A stretch of 24,926 nt of DNA from Collodictyon triciliatum (Eukaryota; CRuMs), in the NCBI GenBank assembly GCA_043381765.1, contig JBHJMP010001063.1, positions 1 to 24,926 of the forward strand. The letters are read 5' to 3'. Shown here in pieces: positions 9,794 through 21,100 of the stretch. The translations under genes and the position numbers were made by a program. Within the stretch, counting starts at the first letter, position 1. Each line of letters starts with the position of its first letter. Below the pieces are notes generated by a model. The model had not been told where the DNA came from, did not search any database, and saw nothing but the letters and a program-made list of their open reading frames with translations.

Positions 9794-9981
9794 ACGAACG
9801 AAGGAGAAGGAGATGTTGTAACTTTTCTTTGTCTTTTCTATTCTCGCCCTCCCGACTGCTGTGACTTTATGCACTAATTTGCAAAGAAAAAGAGGAGGAC
9901 AAGAAAAGAACAGGAAAAGAGGAGAAGCCCGTTTGTGTCTGGCATAATCGCAGAGGAAGAGAGGGAGCCCCATCCCAGGCA

Positions 9982-10999
9982 TCACGCAAGGCCCTGGGCC
10001 CTGGCGAGGGCGCTGCGGAGCGAGGGCTGGACGGAGAGGGCGGCGTGGTAGTGGTCCCACCAGAGGGCGTGGAGGGCGGCGAAGGGCTGCGGGGCGGGCG
10101 GGAGCCAGGGCTTGGGCCCCATGAAGTGGAGGGCGCGGATGGCGCGGAGGTCCCAGGCGAGCGGGGTGACGAGGTAGAGGGGCTGGAGGGCGTTGAAGGC
10201 GAAGGGCAGGGCGTGGGGGGCGGGGAAGAAGGCGTTGAGGAAGCCGCCGTCCGCGTGGTCGTAGGAGCGCACGTGCGGGACGGCCCGCAGCATTGCGCGC
10301 AGCGTGTGGGCGCTCGGCCGCAGCACCATCAGCCCCGTGTTGAAGCGGTCGCAGCACTCCGGCGCCGCACTCAGCTGCGGGTGCGCAAACAGCTCGTCCA
10401 TGCGCCGCAGCACAAGCATGTCGGCGTCCACAAAGACCACCGCGCCCAGGTCCGTCTGCCCCCACACCTGCAGCTTGCTGTACGTCTCCGCCCAGTTTGC
10501 CTTGCTGACCGCCCCGGCCTGCGGGTTGCCGATCGCCGCGACCTGCACGCGGTGGCTGCGCGTTAGTTTGCCCGGCCAAACCGCCCCTCTGCCGCTCCGC
10601 GTCCGCCTCCACACCGCCTCCACACCGCCTCCCACCCACCTCCACAACCTCCCACCCGGCCTCCCGCAGAACGTCCCGGTCCTCCTCCGACACCTGCGGC
10701 AGCACCAGCGCCCGCAGCCCCGCGTCCGTCCCGTTGTGCTGTCTGCGCAGCGAGTGTCCCAGCACAGCCGCCCCGACCGCGTACTTGTCGCCGCTCACAA
10801 GCGTCACAAACGCCCGCCGCGCCGAACCTGCCTCGTCGTCTCGTCCGTCGTCCCGTCCGCCGTCCGGGCAGATCGCAGGCGCAAACGTCCACAGCGTCCC
10901 CGCCACAAGCAGCGTCCCCGCCACAAGCAGCAGCCGCAGCCGCAGCCGCAGCCGCACGGACCGCACAGCCTGCACACGCGTCGGCGACAGTGGATACAT
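9982..10999 (-). CDS. Glycogenin-like GT8 family glycosyltransferase, type II membrane anchored
   Basis: Exons are 10999-10640 and 10542-9982, with a 97-base phase-0 intron whose branch-like ctaac precedes the acceptor. The product is 306 residues. MYPLSPTR begins a short basic tail and an anchor helix (LRLLLVAGTLLVAGTLW, about 16-35), so it is probably a Golgi or ER lumenal enzyme. The catalytic part has FVTLVSGDKYAVGAAVLGHS, the metal and nucleotide-sugar binding VFVDADMLVL (DxD), FNTGLMVLRPS, DGGFLN and HFMGPKPW. All are hallmarks of GT8 enzymes, which transfer sugar from UDP-sugars; the acceptor is unknown. I chose the start next to the anchor. An in-frame Met codon about 80 codons upstream is possible but would add a low-complexity tail. 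The gene is much more GC-rich than its neighbours. It is transcribed away from the MFSD2-like gene. Confidence 0.85.
10893..10928 (-). repeat. 18-bp tandem duplication inside the GT8 membrane anchor
   Basis: Two perfect 18-base copies (agcgtccccgccacaagc on the plus strand) sit head to tail in frame and encode the repeated LLVAGT of the anchor helix. A CGCAGC-type repeat giving alternating Arg-Leu follows at 10929-10954. Slippage in this stretch would change the length of the membrane anchor. Confidence 0.9.
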
Positions 11000-11416
11000 C
11001 CCGCTCTGCTCTTGTTCTTGCTCTTGTGAAACTTGTTCGGCCTTGTTCTTGCCTCCTGCTTCCGACCTGCTTCGCTCGCCAGGCTGATTGATCTCCTGCC
11101 GCACATGCAGATCGATCGGGATCGGGGCCGACAGATCTGGAAGTTTGCTTTCACTCCCTTTCTGCCCCAATACGACGTTTCGACGCCCCTGTCTTTGTGC
11201 CGCTGGGAATCGGCCTGTCGCTTCTTCCGTCTCCACTCGCACGGCGTGACCTGCTGCTGACTCAGACTGGGCACACCCTCGTGCTCTTGTGCAACGATCG
11301 CCATTCGCCTGGCAAATGCGTGCTTTCTGCCCCCGGCCGCTTTCTCTGCCACTAACAACCCTTCTCTTTGCGCTTGCGTTGGGTGCCGCCGTGTGTGCTG
11401 GAAAGTCGGGCCGGCC
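11000..11416. promoter_or_regulatory. Divergent spacer between the GT8 and MFSD2-like genes, likely bidirectional promoter
   Basis: The two start codons point away from each other across 417 bases, so both promoters and 5' UTRs must lie here unless one start is further upstream. I see no clear TATA box. The GT8 side is a CTTGTT-rich low-complexity stretch (11005-11060). No other gene is apparent. Confidence 0.5.
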
Positions 11417-13265
11417 ATGAACACAAAGGACGACGCACTGACTCAGCGCCTTCTGGGTGCAACAGAAATCACGAGTCCCGTCAGCGCATCGGTTTGTCCT
11501 CTCCTCACACCAAGCAAGTCAGCTCTGTGCAGCCACGATTCTCACGATGCTTTTGTCCGCTTCCTTCCCGCCACAGACTCCAAGCTCCCTGACAAACGAA
11601 CTGAAGCCGCTTCTGCCGGATGACGAACCGACATTTGGCCAAAAGGTTCTCCTGCGCCTCCTTTTTTTTTTCTTTCTCATACTTATTTTTACTATTACTA
11701 TTACTATTACTATTACTATTATTATTTATGCAGAAAAAGATAAAGTGTTCCTGAAAAAAATGAAACTTGCCAACATGTATACAATACGTTAATGCAGCTT
11801 GCCTATGCCTCCGGCGGATTTTCTCTGTTCCTCTTCATAACCATCCGAGGCTTCTTCTTTGTTGTGTTTCTGTACGATTCTCATACAACTCACCGTGTGT
11901 TTTGTTTGCTGCGACCCCCCAAAATCCTAGAAACCCAAATTCCATCCATCCCTTTCATTTCCTTCACAAGACTTTCCTAGTTCTACTCCCTTTTCACTTT
12001 CCTTTCGTACACGCCCGAAATCCCAGCGCCGACGTTGCCGACATGAACCCCTTTGCGTCCGGATCCATTCTCCTCTTTGGAAAATTCATCGACGCAGTCA
12101 CCGACCCGATTGTTGGGCAGCTGAGCGATTGTACAAAGTCCTCGTGGGGGAGAAGAAAGCCCTGGATTTTCTGGGGATCCTTCCCATACGGTAACTTTGT
12201 GCATGCGGCCTTTCCAAGCATTTGACCATCTTATTCCATGATTGAAGCTCAATGAAATTGTTGGACTCCTCCCAGCCACTTGACTCACATGCTTTCTGTT
12301 CGATACCCTTCTGTTTGAATTTCCCGCCAGCCATCTTCTATTTTCTGCTCTGGCAGGTGCCGGAATTCACCAAGGACAACGAGGCTCTAAAGATCTCATA
12401 CTACCTGGCTGTCAGTGTTCTCTTGGACGCTGCTGCCACAGTTGTTTATGTGCCGTATGCTGCCCTTCTCACGGATATTGCAACCTCATACCATTCTCGC
12501 ACAGTGCTCACATCGTTTCGCCAGGTTTGCAAGATGTTGAACTCTTGAGCTTTGCTAATACCAATATATACATATTTAAAAGGTGGAAGGAAAATAAGAT
12601 TGAAGTTCAATATAGAAATCATGTTTACTTTGTTGCACCGACTCTTTATAACAATTCATGTGGCAAATCATCATCATTTTGATGCTTTGAATGTTTAAAT
12701 TCTAGATCTCATTGTTGTGTTTTGTTATGTTTCTTTTTTTTTAAAAAAAAAAAAAACGAACACAGGTTCTTGGGCTCTTTGGAACAATTATAGGTGCCGT
12801 CGGTCATGGAGAAATTATTTCGGCCTTTAAAAATTCAGATGACCCGCTGCAGGTATGTTCACCACATTCTCACTTATTTACCTCATCACTCTCCTCATGC
12901 CCCTCTTCTTTATCTAAAATTCTCTTTAATGGTTCATATTGTGAAAGGGTCCATCTGAAGATCTTATCTCTTTCTTTAAACATGAAAGGAACATAAAACG
13001 CCATTTGCAATATCATTTTTCATTACCCATATGTGTTACCTCTGCTCCAAAATGAAGCTCCTCCGCTCGTTTATCCCTACCTTTAAATCACCAGGGTGAA
13101 AAGGACGGCTACTTTTACAGCGCTCTAATATTTGGCATCATTATTGCTATCCCTTGGTACATCGTTGTTTTGTTTGTTCCCGAGAGAAAAATCGACGTCA
13201 GCCTGTTAGATGACCATGTTTGCTTCTTTTTTTTTTTTTTTTTTTTTTTTATATTTATATTATTT

Positions 13266-13322
<57 letters not shown>

Positions 13323-14761
13323 TCTCACAAATCGAAAAGAATACTGTCATGTAATATTCTCTACCCATACACGCAGGACTCTGTCATCGACTTCTTGAAG
13401 CAATTTGTTGATGAAGTAAAAAGCCTCGTCAAGAATCAGACATACGTGATTCTGGTTATCTTTTATTTCTTTTCCTTCCTTGTTCTGCAGCTTTTCCAGG
13501 TGAGAAAAATCAAAGACAAAAGAAATAATTACATCCATTCAATTAGCCTCCGAAGAAAAAACCCCCACACCTTATAACGAACACCCTGCGCATCATTTTT
13601 TTCTTCGCCTTGTCACTTGCGATCACTTTTCCACTATTTTATTTTTCCGCAAGAAACGATATTCAAGTTACTCGTCTTTATTCTTGCGGCCAATATCACT
13701 ATTTACGATTTTCATTTTGAAAGAGCTCCTTCGTTCTGTGGATTGACAACGTATTGGAAAATGAGGACGTTGAGTCGTTGTTGCTTGTGATTGCCACACT
13801 CGGCGCAGGGGTCTCTATCGCTATTGCCACAAAAGTATCTGAAAAGTATGTCTCCATCTATTGAAGAAGAAAGAAAGAAAAATACGACAGTCATTCTTTA
13901 TCAGCCCAATCGATACGAAATTCCTGAGAATGAAAAAAAAACCAGCTCTCTCTTACTCTCTCCACCCACGCACCATCTCACCTCTTACTCTGCCATTTTC
14001 TTTCTCGAAAAACTCACCACTGACCAATCGCCCACCCTGACGTGTGTTGCCATGGCCAGGCTCGGCAAGAAAACCGCGTTTTACATATTTGCCTGCATCG
14101 GCCTTCCTTGCCAGGCGGCCATTTATTTCGTGGGTTCTGGCGACACAACGCTGGCCTTTTGCCTGCTACCCTTTCAAACGTTCACGGCGGCCCTTTCTCT
14201 CCTGCTGCCGCTTGCAATGGTATGTCCCACCAAGCAGTAGACTCCCTCCCACGTATCTCATCGCCAGCTTCTTTCACCCAATATCATCTCCTTACCGCAA
14301 CAGCTCCCCGACGTCATCGACCAAGACGAACTGACCACAGGCAAGCGCCGCGAAGGCTCCTACTGCTCTTTCTTTCTGATGGCCCAAAAGGTTGCCCAGG
14401 CAGTTTCGCTCTCTGCAATCAACTACGCCATCGCCGGCGCAGGGTAAGCCTTGCACACACATGCCCGACTAAGCTGCTGGATGCACATACTATACTTTTT
14501 TTGCTTGGAGAATCACACGAATCACACGAATCACACGGCTCCAGGTACAAAGAGCCGACGGATGACGACGAAGACCCCGAACAGCCCAGCGGCGTCGTCT
14601 CCATCCTCAGGTTGATGATTGGTCCCATCCCTGTGCTCTGTGGAATCATCGCCATCCTGATTCTGCGCAAGTATCCCCTCACAAAGGAAGTTGCCGAGGA
14701 TGTGCGTTTCCAGCTGGAGCAGCGCCGTTCCAAACACTATTCGACCCAAGCAGACATTTAG
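11417..14761 (+). CDS. MFS transporter of the MFSD2/GPH (glycoside-pentoside-hexuronide symporter) type
   Basis: Twelve exons join in frame to 515 residues: 11417-11491, 11577-11645, 11798-11871, 12027-12190, 12331-12524, 12766-12852, 13095-13217, 13377-13499, 13724-13845, 14060-14219, 14304-14443 and 14545-14761. Family motifs are [18 protein letters not shown] followed by [10 protein letters not shown] after the second membrane helix, the [11 protein letters not shown] and SRTVLTSFR block, and [20 protein letters not shown] before the last helices. Many hydrophobic segments fit the 12-helix fold. The C-terminal part (GAGYKEP, then [10 protein letters not shown]) resembles MFSD2 proteins. 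Relatives couple sodium or protons to uptake of sugars or, in animal MFSD2A, lysophosphatidylcholine; the substrate here cannot be read from sequence. The exon 3/4 junction is the least certain. The gene is divergent from GT8 and convergent with HEATR1. Confidence 0.85.
11691..11726. repeat. (ACTATT)n microsatellite in an MFSD2-like intron
   Basis: About six ACTATT units lie in the second intron (11646-11797), after a T-run. It is non-coding. Confidence 0.9.
12734..12756. repeat. T9A14 palindrome in an MFSD2-like intron
   Basis: Nine T followed directly by fourteen A sit nine bases upstream of the exon that begins at 12766. The same T-then-A layout recurs at 15687 and 20186. Confidence 0.95.
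13227..13321. repeat. Long T-tracts in an MFSD2-like intron (T24 and T54)
   Basis: Positions 13227-13250 are 24 T and 13268-13321 are 54 T, separated by an AT-rich 17-mer. They lie between the donor at 13218 and the acceptor ending at 13376. The exact lengths may be unreliable assembly calls. Confidence 0.95.
14512..14538. repeat. 9-bp tandem repeat (atcacacga) x3
   Basis: Three nearly perfect head-to-tail 9-mers lie in the last MFSD2-like intron, ending six bases before the acceptor at 14544. Confidence 0.9.
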
Positions 14762-14822
14762 AAGAACGCACAGCAGAAGGTGCCGCGTTTCCATCACCGT
14801 ATTCCGGTTACTTCTCTATTCT

Positions 14823-14838
14823 AATAAACAAAAATAAA
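14823..14838 (+). terminator. Paired AATAAA polyadenylation signals of the MFSD2-like gene
   Basis: AATAAA occurs at 14823-14828 and again at 14833-14838, about 60 bases after the stop codon, followed by an A-rich stretch. Confidence 0.6.
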
Positions 14839-15186
14839 CAAGACAAAAAAAAACTGCAACTATCAACCAGATACATCCATGTAGTCAATAGATTGTGCTG
14901 TTCGTCTCGTATTGGCCTTGAACAAGCACGACTCGAGGATTTTCTGGTCTCTGAATGTACCTGTGTGATATAATAGAGATGCAACTCACAATAACAGGAC
15001 TCGTATTCTTTTCATTCCCTCGATTGTGCTAATTAACGGTAGTCTTTTTGTCAGTCGAGGTAGTTTTATAATTGTCTGGTTTGCATCTGGCAGCGACGCC
15101 CTCTGTTGTTTTCTTTTCTTTTCTTTGCTTTTTTTTTTTCTTGTGTGTGTGCGCTGCGTGCTGCGTGATGTTCCGGTGATAAGAAC
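14839..15186. other. Convergent spacer between the MFSD2-like and HEATR1 genes
   Basis: This holds the 3' ends of two convergent transcripts. A pyrimidine run at 15112-15141 and a GT-rich patch after it are the only distinctive parts. I see no gene or structured RNA. Confidence 0.5.
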
Positions 15187-18100
15187 TTATTTCAGATAGG
15201 ACTGCAGACTCTTTCCAAGGTACTTTTCGATTGTCTTGACCAAAGCACGGGTCTGAATCTCCACGTCTTGGTCCTGCATATGTGTCATCAATGTGAATTT
15301 AGTGTATCCTAGAAGTATCTGGCGCATCATGAAAAAAAGTAAAAATTCATGTCAAAGAGCGTGATATGTTGCCAGGTTAGGGGACAGATGTTGTGCATTG
15401 ACAAATAAAATTCACAAGAAAAATGATATTTTGGGGATGGCGGAATGAGAACGCACTTCATCCTCAAGAAGCTCGGCAATAAACGGAATGCTCTCCGGCA
15501 GCAGGCCGAGATACTCATCGCCAAGGCGGTTGTAGAGTTCCTGGGTGACAATCAGGGCGCCTTGTCGAGTCTAAAAGGGAGCAAGTATGAAGGAGTCGGC
15601 GAGTGAGCATTAAAATCTTCATTATGAAATCCAACATACTTCTCTCAATAAAAAAAAAAAAAAAAAGACCAAAAAACATGATTGCATTTTTTTTTTAAAA
15701 AAAAAAAAACTCCGCAGTAAAATCCGCTCTATTGAATAGGTCACATATAGAGAAAAAAATTCCGTCGAGTGATGGACGAAGCTGTGATACCTGCGAACGG
15801 TCGCTTCGTGTTTTCATGAGGATGTAGTGGTTCATGGACTTCCAAAGTGTCTATAGAGAGGAGTCACCACAAGGCGAAGCAAGAAAGAAATTTTTTATCG
15901 CCATTATTATTACTTGTTTTTTGCTTTTTGTTTGTTTGTTTTTTAATAAAAGAGAAGAGGAAAATCTTAGAGCACATAATGACCAAACTACCTCGTTGCT
16001 CATGGTAACTGCAAGCTGCACCAAACACGGTCCAGCAATCTGGCGGACGAATGAAAGGAACTGGTCGCCAAAGACTTGGACACGGTCGAGCTGGTCCACA
16101 AGCGGGTAATAGAGCTTATCAAACTTCTCCTGTGGATTGTTGTGAGTGAAGTGTCAACAGACTGACGCAGCGAATCCTCGCTTACAACACCACGTGAAAG
16201 AGAATTAAAGCAACAACCAGGTCATATGGGAGAAAAAAAAAGGGTTCAACCTGGTCGATGAACTGGGCCGAGTCATGCAGGAAGCACTTCTCCAGACTTG
16301 AGACGATCAGTCCGACCAGCGCAGAGGGTGACTCTCCCTCGGGCTCCACTGGGAAGAAGGGCGGATGCAAGTTGAAAAAATTGTAAAAAAATAATAATAC
16401 ATAAACCGTGTATAAGCAAGGTTAGCTTCCTTCATCCTTTTGGGATGTGTTTTAATGTAAAATTCCGCAAAGTTTGTGAAAACATTGTGATGCATTAAGA
16501 TGACGGATTTCAGATATCTTACCGAGCTTTTGTTTCTTCTGTCTCGGCACTGGGGCAGATTCAGTCAATAGCACGATATACTGATCGAGAAGGAACCCTG
16601 CGTTGTGAAGATAGAATTCAAGTTAATCACGAAAATATCATTGACAATGCGCATATGGGAAAAAATATGACGGATTTTCAATGCAAATAGATGAGGATTT
16701 ATGCAACAAAAACCGTAGTAGGGCACAAATATGGACTTGAGTCTGTCTATAAACTGATAAACAAGCTTGTGGAATATCATTTGCTTCTTGCTGATTGCAG
16801 TCGGTTTACTTTATATTCAGTGATTTAGTCAGCCATGGCAACGTGCCAAACAAGGGCAAGTGAAATGCACACTTTGAAGCCTCAAAAAAAAAATAATCAT
16901 ATGGAGTACCTGTTTTGGAAGCCAGACCATTCTATTAACTTCATGAAGAGAGGTTTGAAAGAGGTCTCATTAAGCTTTAGGACCATCTCCATAAATGCGT
17001 CAAAGATACTGCGCTCCACTTCTTCATTGAGATTTGCGACCTTTCAAAATGTATCGTGTGTGAGAAGATTAAAGAATTTGAGGTATCAGAGGAGGGGAAA
17101 ATCAAGGGAAAGAAGTAATTAGTTGCTCTGGTAAACATAGGCTTGCGTGTGTTCATGATTACCATAGGAAGGTAGGAATCGAGAGCGATAAGGAAGAATT
17201 TGAATGACTTCAGATGCACTGTGACCATCGTGGCAGAATCCATCCTCTCGAACACGTTTTTCATCATCGAGAAGAAAACACATAGAGTCTACACCAAAAA
17301 GGAACAGAGTGGGGGTTTTGTAAAATCGTTCATTCAAAAATTTAACGATGTAGATACATGCAAAAAAAAAAAAATAGATAAAAGAAACATAACACAATAG
17401 CACTATAAATTCCTTTCATATCGGCCACGTATCACATTTATGATAAAGATGTACCTTCGGGCTTCTTTCCAGAAGCGAAGCAAACTTCTTATGCAAGGGA
17501 GCAAGCAGATTGCGAGGGTTTGTGCTGGAGGCAAACAAGGACCGCACACTATTCAATTTTTCTGATAGCTTCACGTTTCAGAAAGATTAAAGTTAGAGAA
17601 ACATTTCGGGTAGCCAGAAAGATATAAATGCATGTATAGTATGGAAAAGAAAAAAAGAGAAAAGGCAAACGGTTTGCATGTACGAAACTTTACATTTACA
17701 GAAGAGTCGATGAAGAGGGGGCTCAAAAATATGTCCAGGATGCTTTCCACATACGGAGAAAGGAACTAGAGGCATAGAATCAAACATGCATAAGCTCGGG
17801 AAAAGGCAATTCAGATCTAACATCGGGAGAAAAAAAAAAAGAAATAAAACGAAACCAGTCGAGATAAATACCTGTGGAAGATTCTTAACAAGTGATTCGA
17901 TCAAAATGCATGAGCTGAGGATATAGGTTGACTGCAGAGAAGTAAGATTTGCACCTGATGGATATCACAAGATTATTGAAAAGTTCGAAAGGCTTTGCCG
18001 CCTGTAAAGCTCGTACAAAAGGGGGATAATTGGAAGGGGAAATGAAAAAGCAATGAACTGACCATCCCGATTTCCAGAAACAATCTGATTCATCTTTTCC

Positions 18101-21100
18101 AAACAAGGAGGGACAATATCTCTCAGATAGGGAATCGTGTGTTTGCTGATTCTACCACTATAGATTATTTTCCCCTCTTTTAACTGCAGTGACATCAGCA
18201 AATAGACAAGACTATATAATGTTCAAGTGCATAAATGATTCATAAGTTTTTGAAAACATACCACAAGGCCGACAGTGTCAAACATGCACTGGCGTTAATT
18301 CTTAAATCATTCTCTTTGAGTATGCGCGCAATGGATGGTGTAAACTCCATATACTTGTCTGCGTGTTTCTAAGAAGAAGAAAAAAGAACACATCATATCA
18401 CTTGACGTGGGAAATAATTCCCAAGACGAAAATCATGTTATGATGGTATGATAGCGAGTGAATTTACTGCTGCAAAGTTTTGAACAAGGATTTCCAAGCT
18501 CAACAGGGCAGTTTGCTTCGTGATAGGTGACTAAAGGAATAAAAGAATGTTGTGAGATTTTTTTTTGGTTTCTTTTCAACAGTTTATTGAGAGAAAGAAT
18601 GTTGTGAGATATGAAAAAGAATTATCAAATCGAGTGGATATTAGAGCAGGGTGAAGCACAAAGTATCGGCCCATACTTTTCCTTCGGACTCCTTGGCATC
18701 AATAAGGTCGACCAAATTACGAGCCATGGATGTGAAAAGAGACGTATCTGAGGCTGGATGCAAAACGATAAGAAAACTCGGTTCAATCAAAAGCCGGAGA
18801 AGTGTATGATGTTAATTATAGTGATATTTTTACAGTAAGAACAAATGTATATAAATAACACCTTTCATCTTTTCAATCTTTTTTTCGATTTGAGCCTGGA
18901 ACAACGTCAACGAGCGGTGTTGTGTCTAAATAATAAAACAAGATTTGTATTGTGTACTCCATAATCCACAAATCAGGTTCTAATCAATGTAAGAACTCAA
19001 ATGAAAGATAAAATATGAGTGCAAATAAGGAACACACGGCATCATCGTTATTTCCCAATAGGCTCGTGATTGAGAGGACAAATGATTTGGTATCTTGCAA
19101 TTCGCAAAGAGCGTCAATGGCTTGGTAGACGATGTCTCCCAATCCTTCAAAACAAAATAAAAAATTGTATTGTGATGCAGAACCAATCATACCAAAAAAA
19201 AAAAAAAAAGTGGTGTCAATTAGAGGACAGTTACAATCAGATGTCTCCGACAGACGAAGGGACTTTCGAGATGTCCATATGATTATTTAAATAAAATGAG
19301 CCAAAACCTTGCTTCAATATTGTGACATCTGGATGTCCCTCGTTCAGTGACGAATTCTAGAGATAGCATGAATGTGTCGTCTGGTAAGTTTTTTCTGATC
19401 TTTTACTTTAGCTTTATGAGTAAAATAATTGTTGGAATAGACTAATGATACAAAATGATATAATGTTCAATACGGATGCCCTTCATTTTTACTTGAAAGG
19501 GCTTTTCTTTTTTCTTTTTTCTTTTTTTTTTGTTTTAACCTGAAGCGTGTTGATGTAAAGCTGAATCAATCGCTCCAGAGCAGTGAGGATGTGGGTTTGC
19601 AGGTTTTTCGTATCCTTCTTCTCTGTCACTCGCACAAATGCTGTGAGGAATCGGTCATCTGCGCGGTTTGATTAGAAAAGTAATCAATGGACCGCGGTAG
19701 TTTATTGTCTTCATTCCAAGATAATTTAGTTTAAATTAATCAATATTTCTTCGTATAAAGGAGGAACTAGAAAAGACAAGACATCAAAAAAAAAATACCC
19801 AAGATATGGTCTGGAATAAACTTCAAAGATTCGTGAACGAATTTTACAGTGAGTCGGCGATCAGCAGGGCTTAAAATATCAGCGTTTTGAATGGTTAGAT
19901 TGATGGGAAAAAATATCTTAAGTGCCTATTCGACAGCGGATATATCTAAGCATAAAATAATGACATTTCTTATGCGCATTATTTCTTCTCTGGATATCTC
20001 ATGGAAGATACTGGTCAAAAGAAGTATCGGGATGATAAAAACCTTGGGCTGAAGTACGGAACCAAATGGAGAGCTTTGAATGCTCCTTTTGCTGAAAGAG
20101 TGCCAGGTACGCGGTTGCACAGTGACACAAGCTGGATGATGGACTGAATTTGCACATCGGGGGAAACGCTCTGAAAAATCATCAATTTTTTTTTAAAAAA
20201 AAAAAAGATAATTATTTAATCAGCTAATGGAGTGTTTCAACCAGAGCTATGTTCAAGAAATTTACACATGAGCGAGATAAAGAAAAAGAATGAAAGGTTG
20301 GTTAAATTTCCCATCATTTTATTGATGGAATTAAATAGATACATACCATCAACAGTTCGTGAGCAAAGCTCACAAACGAAAAATCGCCCATTTGGTGGTC
20401 GCGGTTGATCTGATTGAGTATAATTTCGATAAATCAAATATGACTAGATAATTGTATCCAATGCAGAGTCACACAGAAAATCCCACAGAGGATTCTTAAG
20501 TATGGGTAATAAAATCATGAATGGCGTACCAGACTGCGTGCAATACAAGTAGCTAAAATGTCGTGTGTTCCTTGGTTGGCCATGTGCTTCAAAATCATAT
20601 CGAAAAGGCGAATGCGGCATGATTGCTTCATAAACTCTGCGTGGTCAATAAACATGCGGGCGAGGTGCACAACCAAGGCGTGGTTATTCGTGGAGACCAT
20701 AACAGGTAGAAGTTTGCCCAGGGACTGATTTTCAAAATAGTCGTTCAGACGTGGCTACACATCTGCTTCAACTCGCATCGCAAATTCATAAGAGAGAACC
20801 AACCTGAAGAACCGCGTCGATGACTTTTTCCAGATACAATTGCGGCAGAATCACCTCGAGCATCATAACAAAGGAGCCAAAGTTCGGCCCAAACTCTTCA
20901 ATAAATGCATGTCCGAGATTTGTCATCAGGGCGATGATTTGGAAACGAACAACGTCGCTAGAAGCTGTGAAATATACGAATGGTGTGTCAATATGTGTAT
21001 CCCTCTTTATTTATCTTTCTTCAAAAGAAAAAAAGGCCAGAAATAGAGTAATCGAAATAAGAAGAATAATAGAGAACAACTGTCCACTGATACATACATA

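Noticed and set aside
9704-9800. Open frame with a long Cys-Val tail on the minus strand
   Set aside because: It is the CA microsatellite translated past the GT8 stop codon in a different frame. The GT8 frame ends at 9982.
10045-11029. Plus-strand open frames over the GT8 gene
   Set aside because: They are GC-rich antisense shadows. The minus strand carries every GT8 motif.
13170-13577. Poly-Phe open frame
   Set aside because: It reads through an intron T-tract that joins two real MFSD2-like exons. Splicing removes the run.
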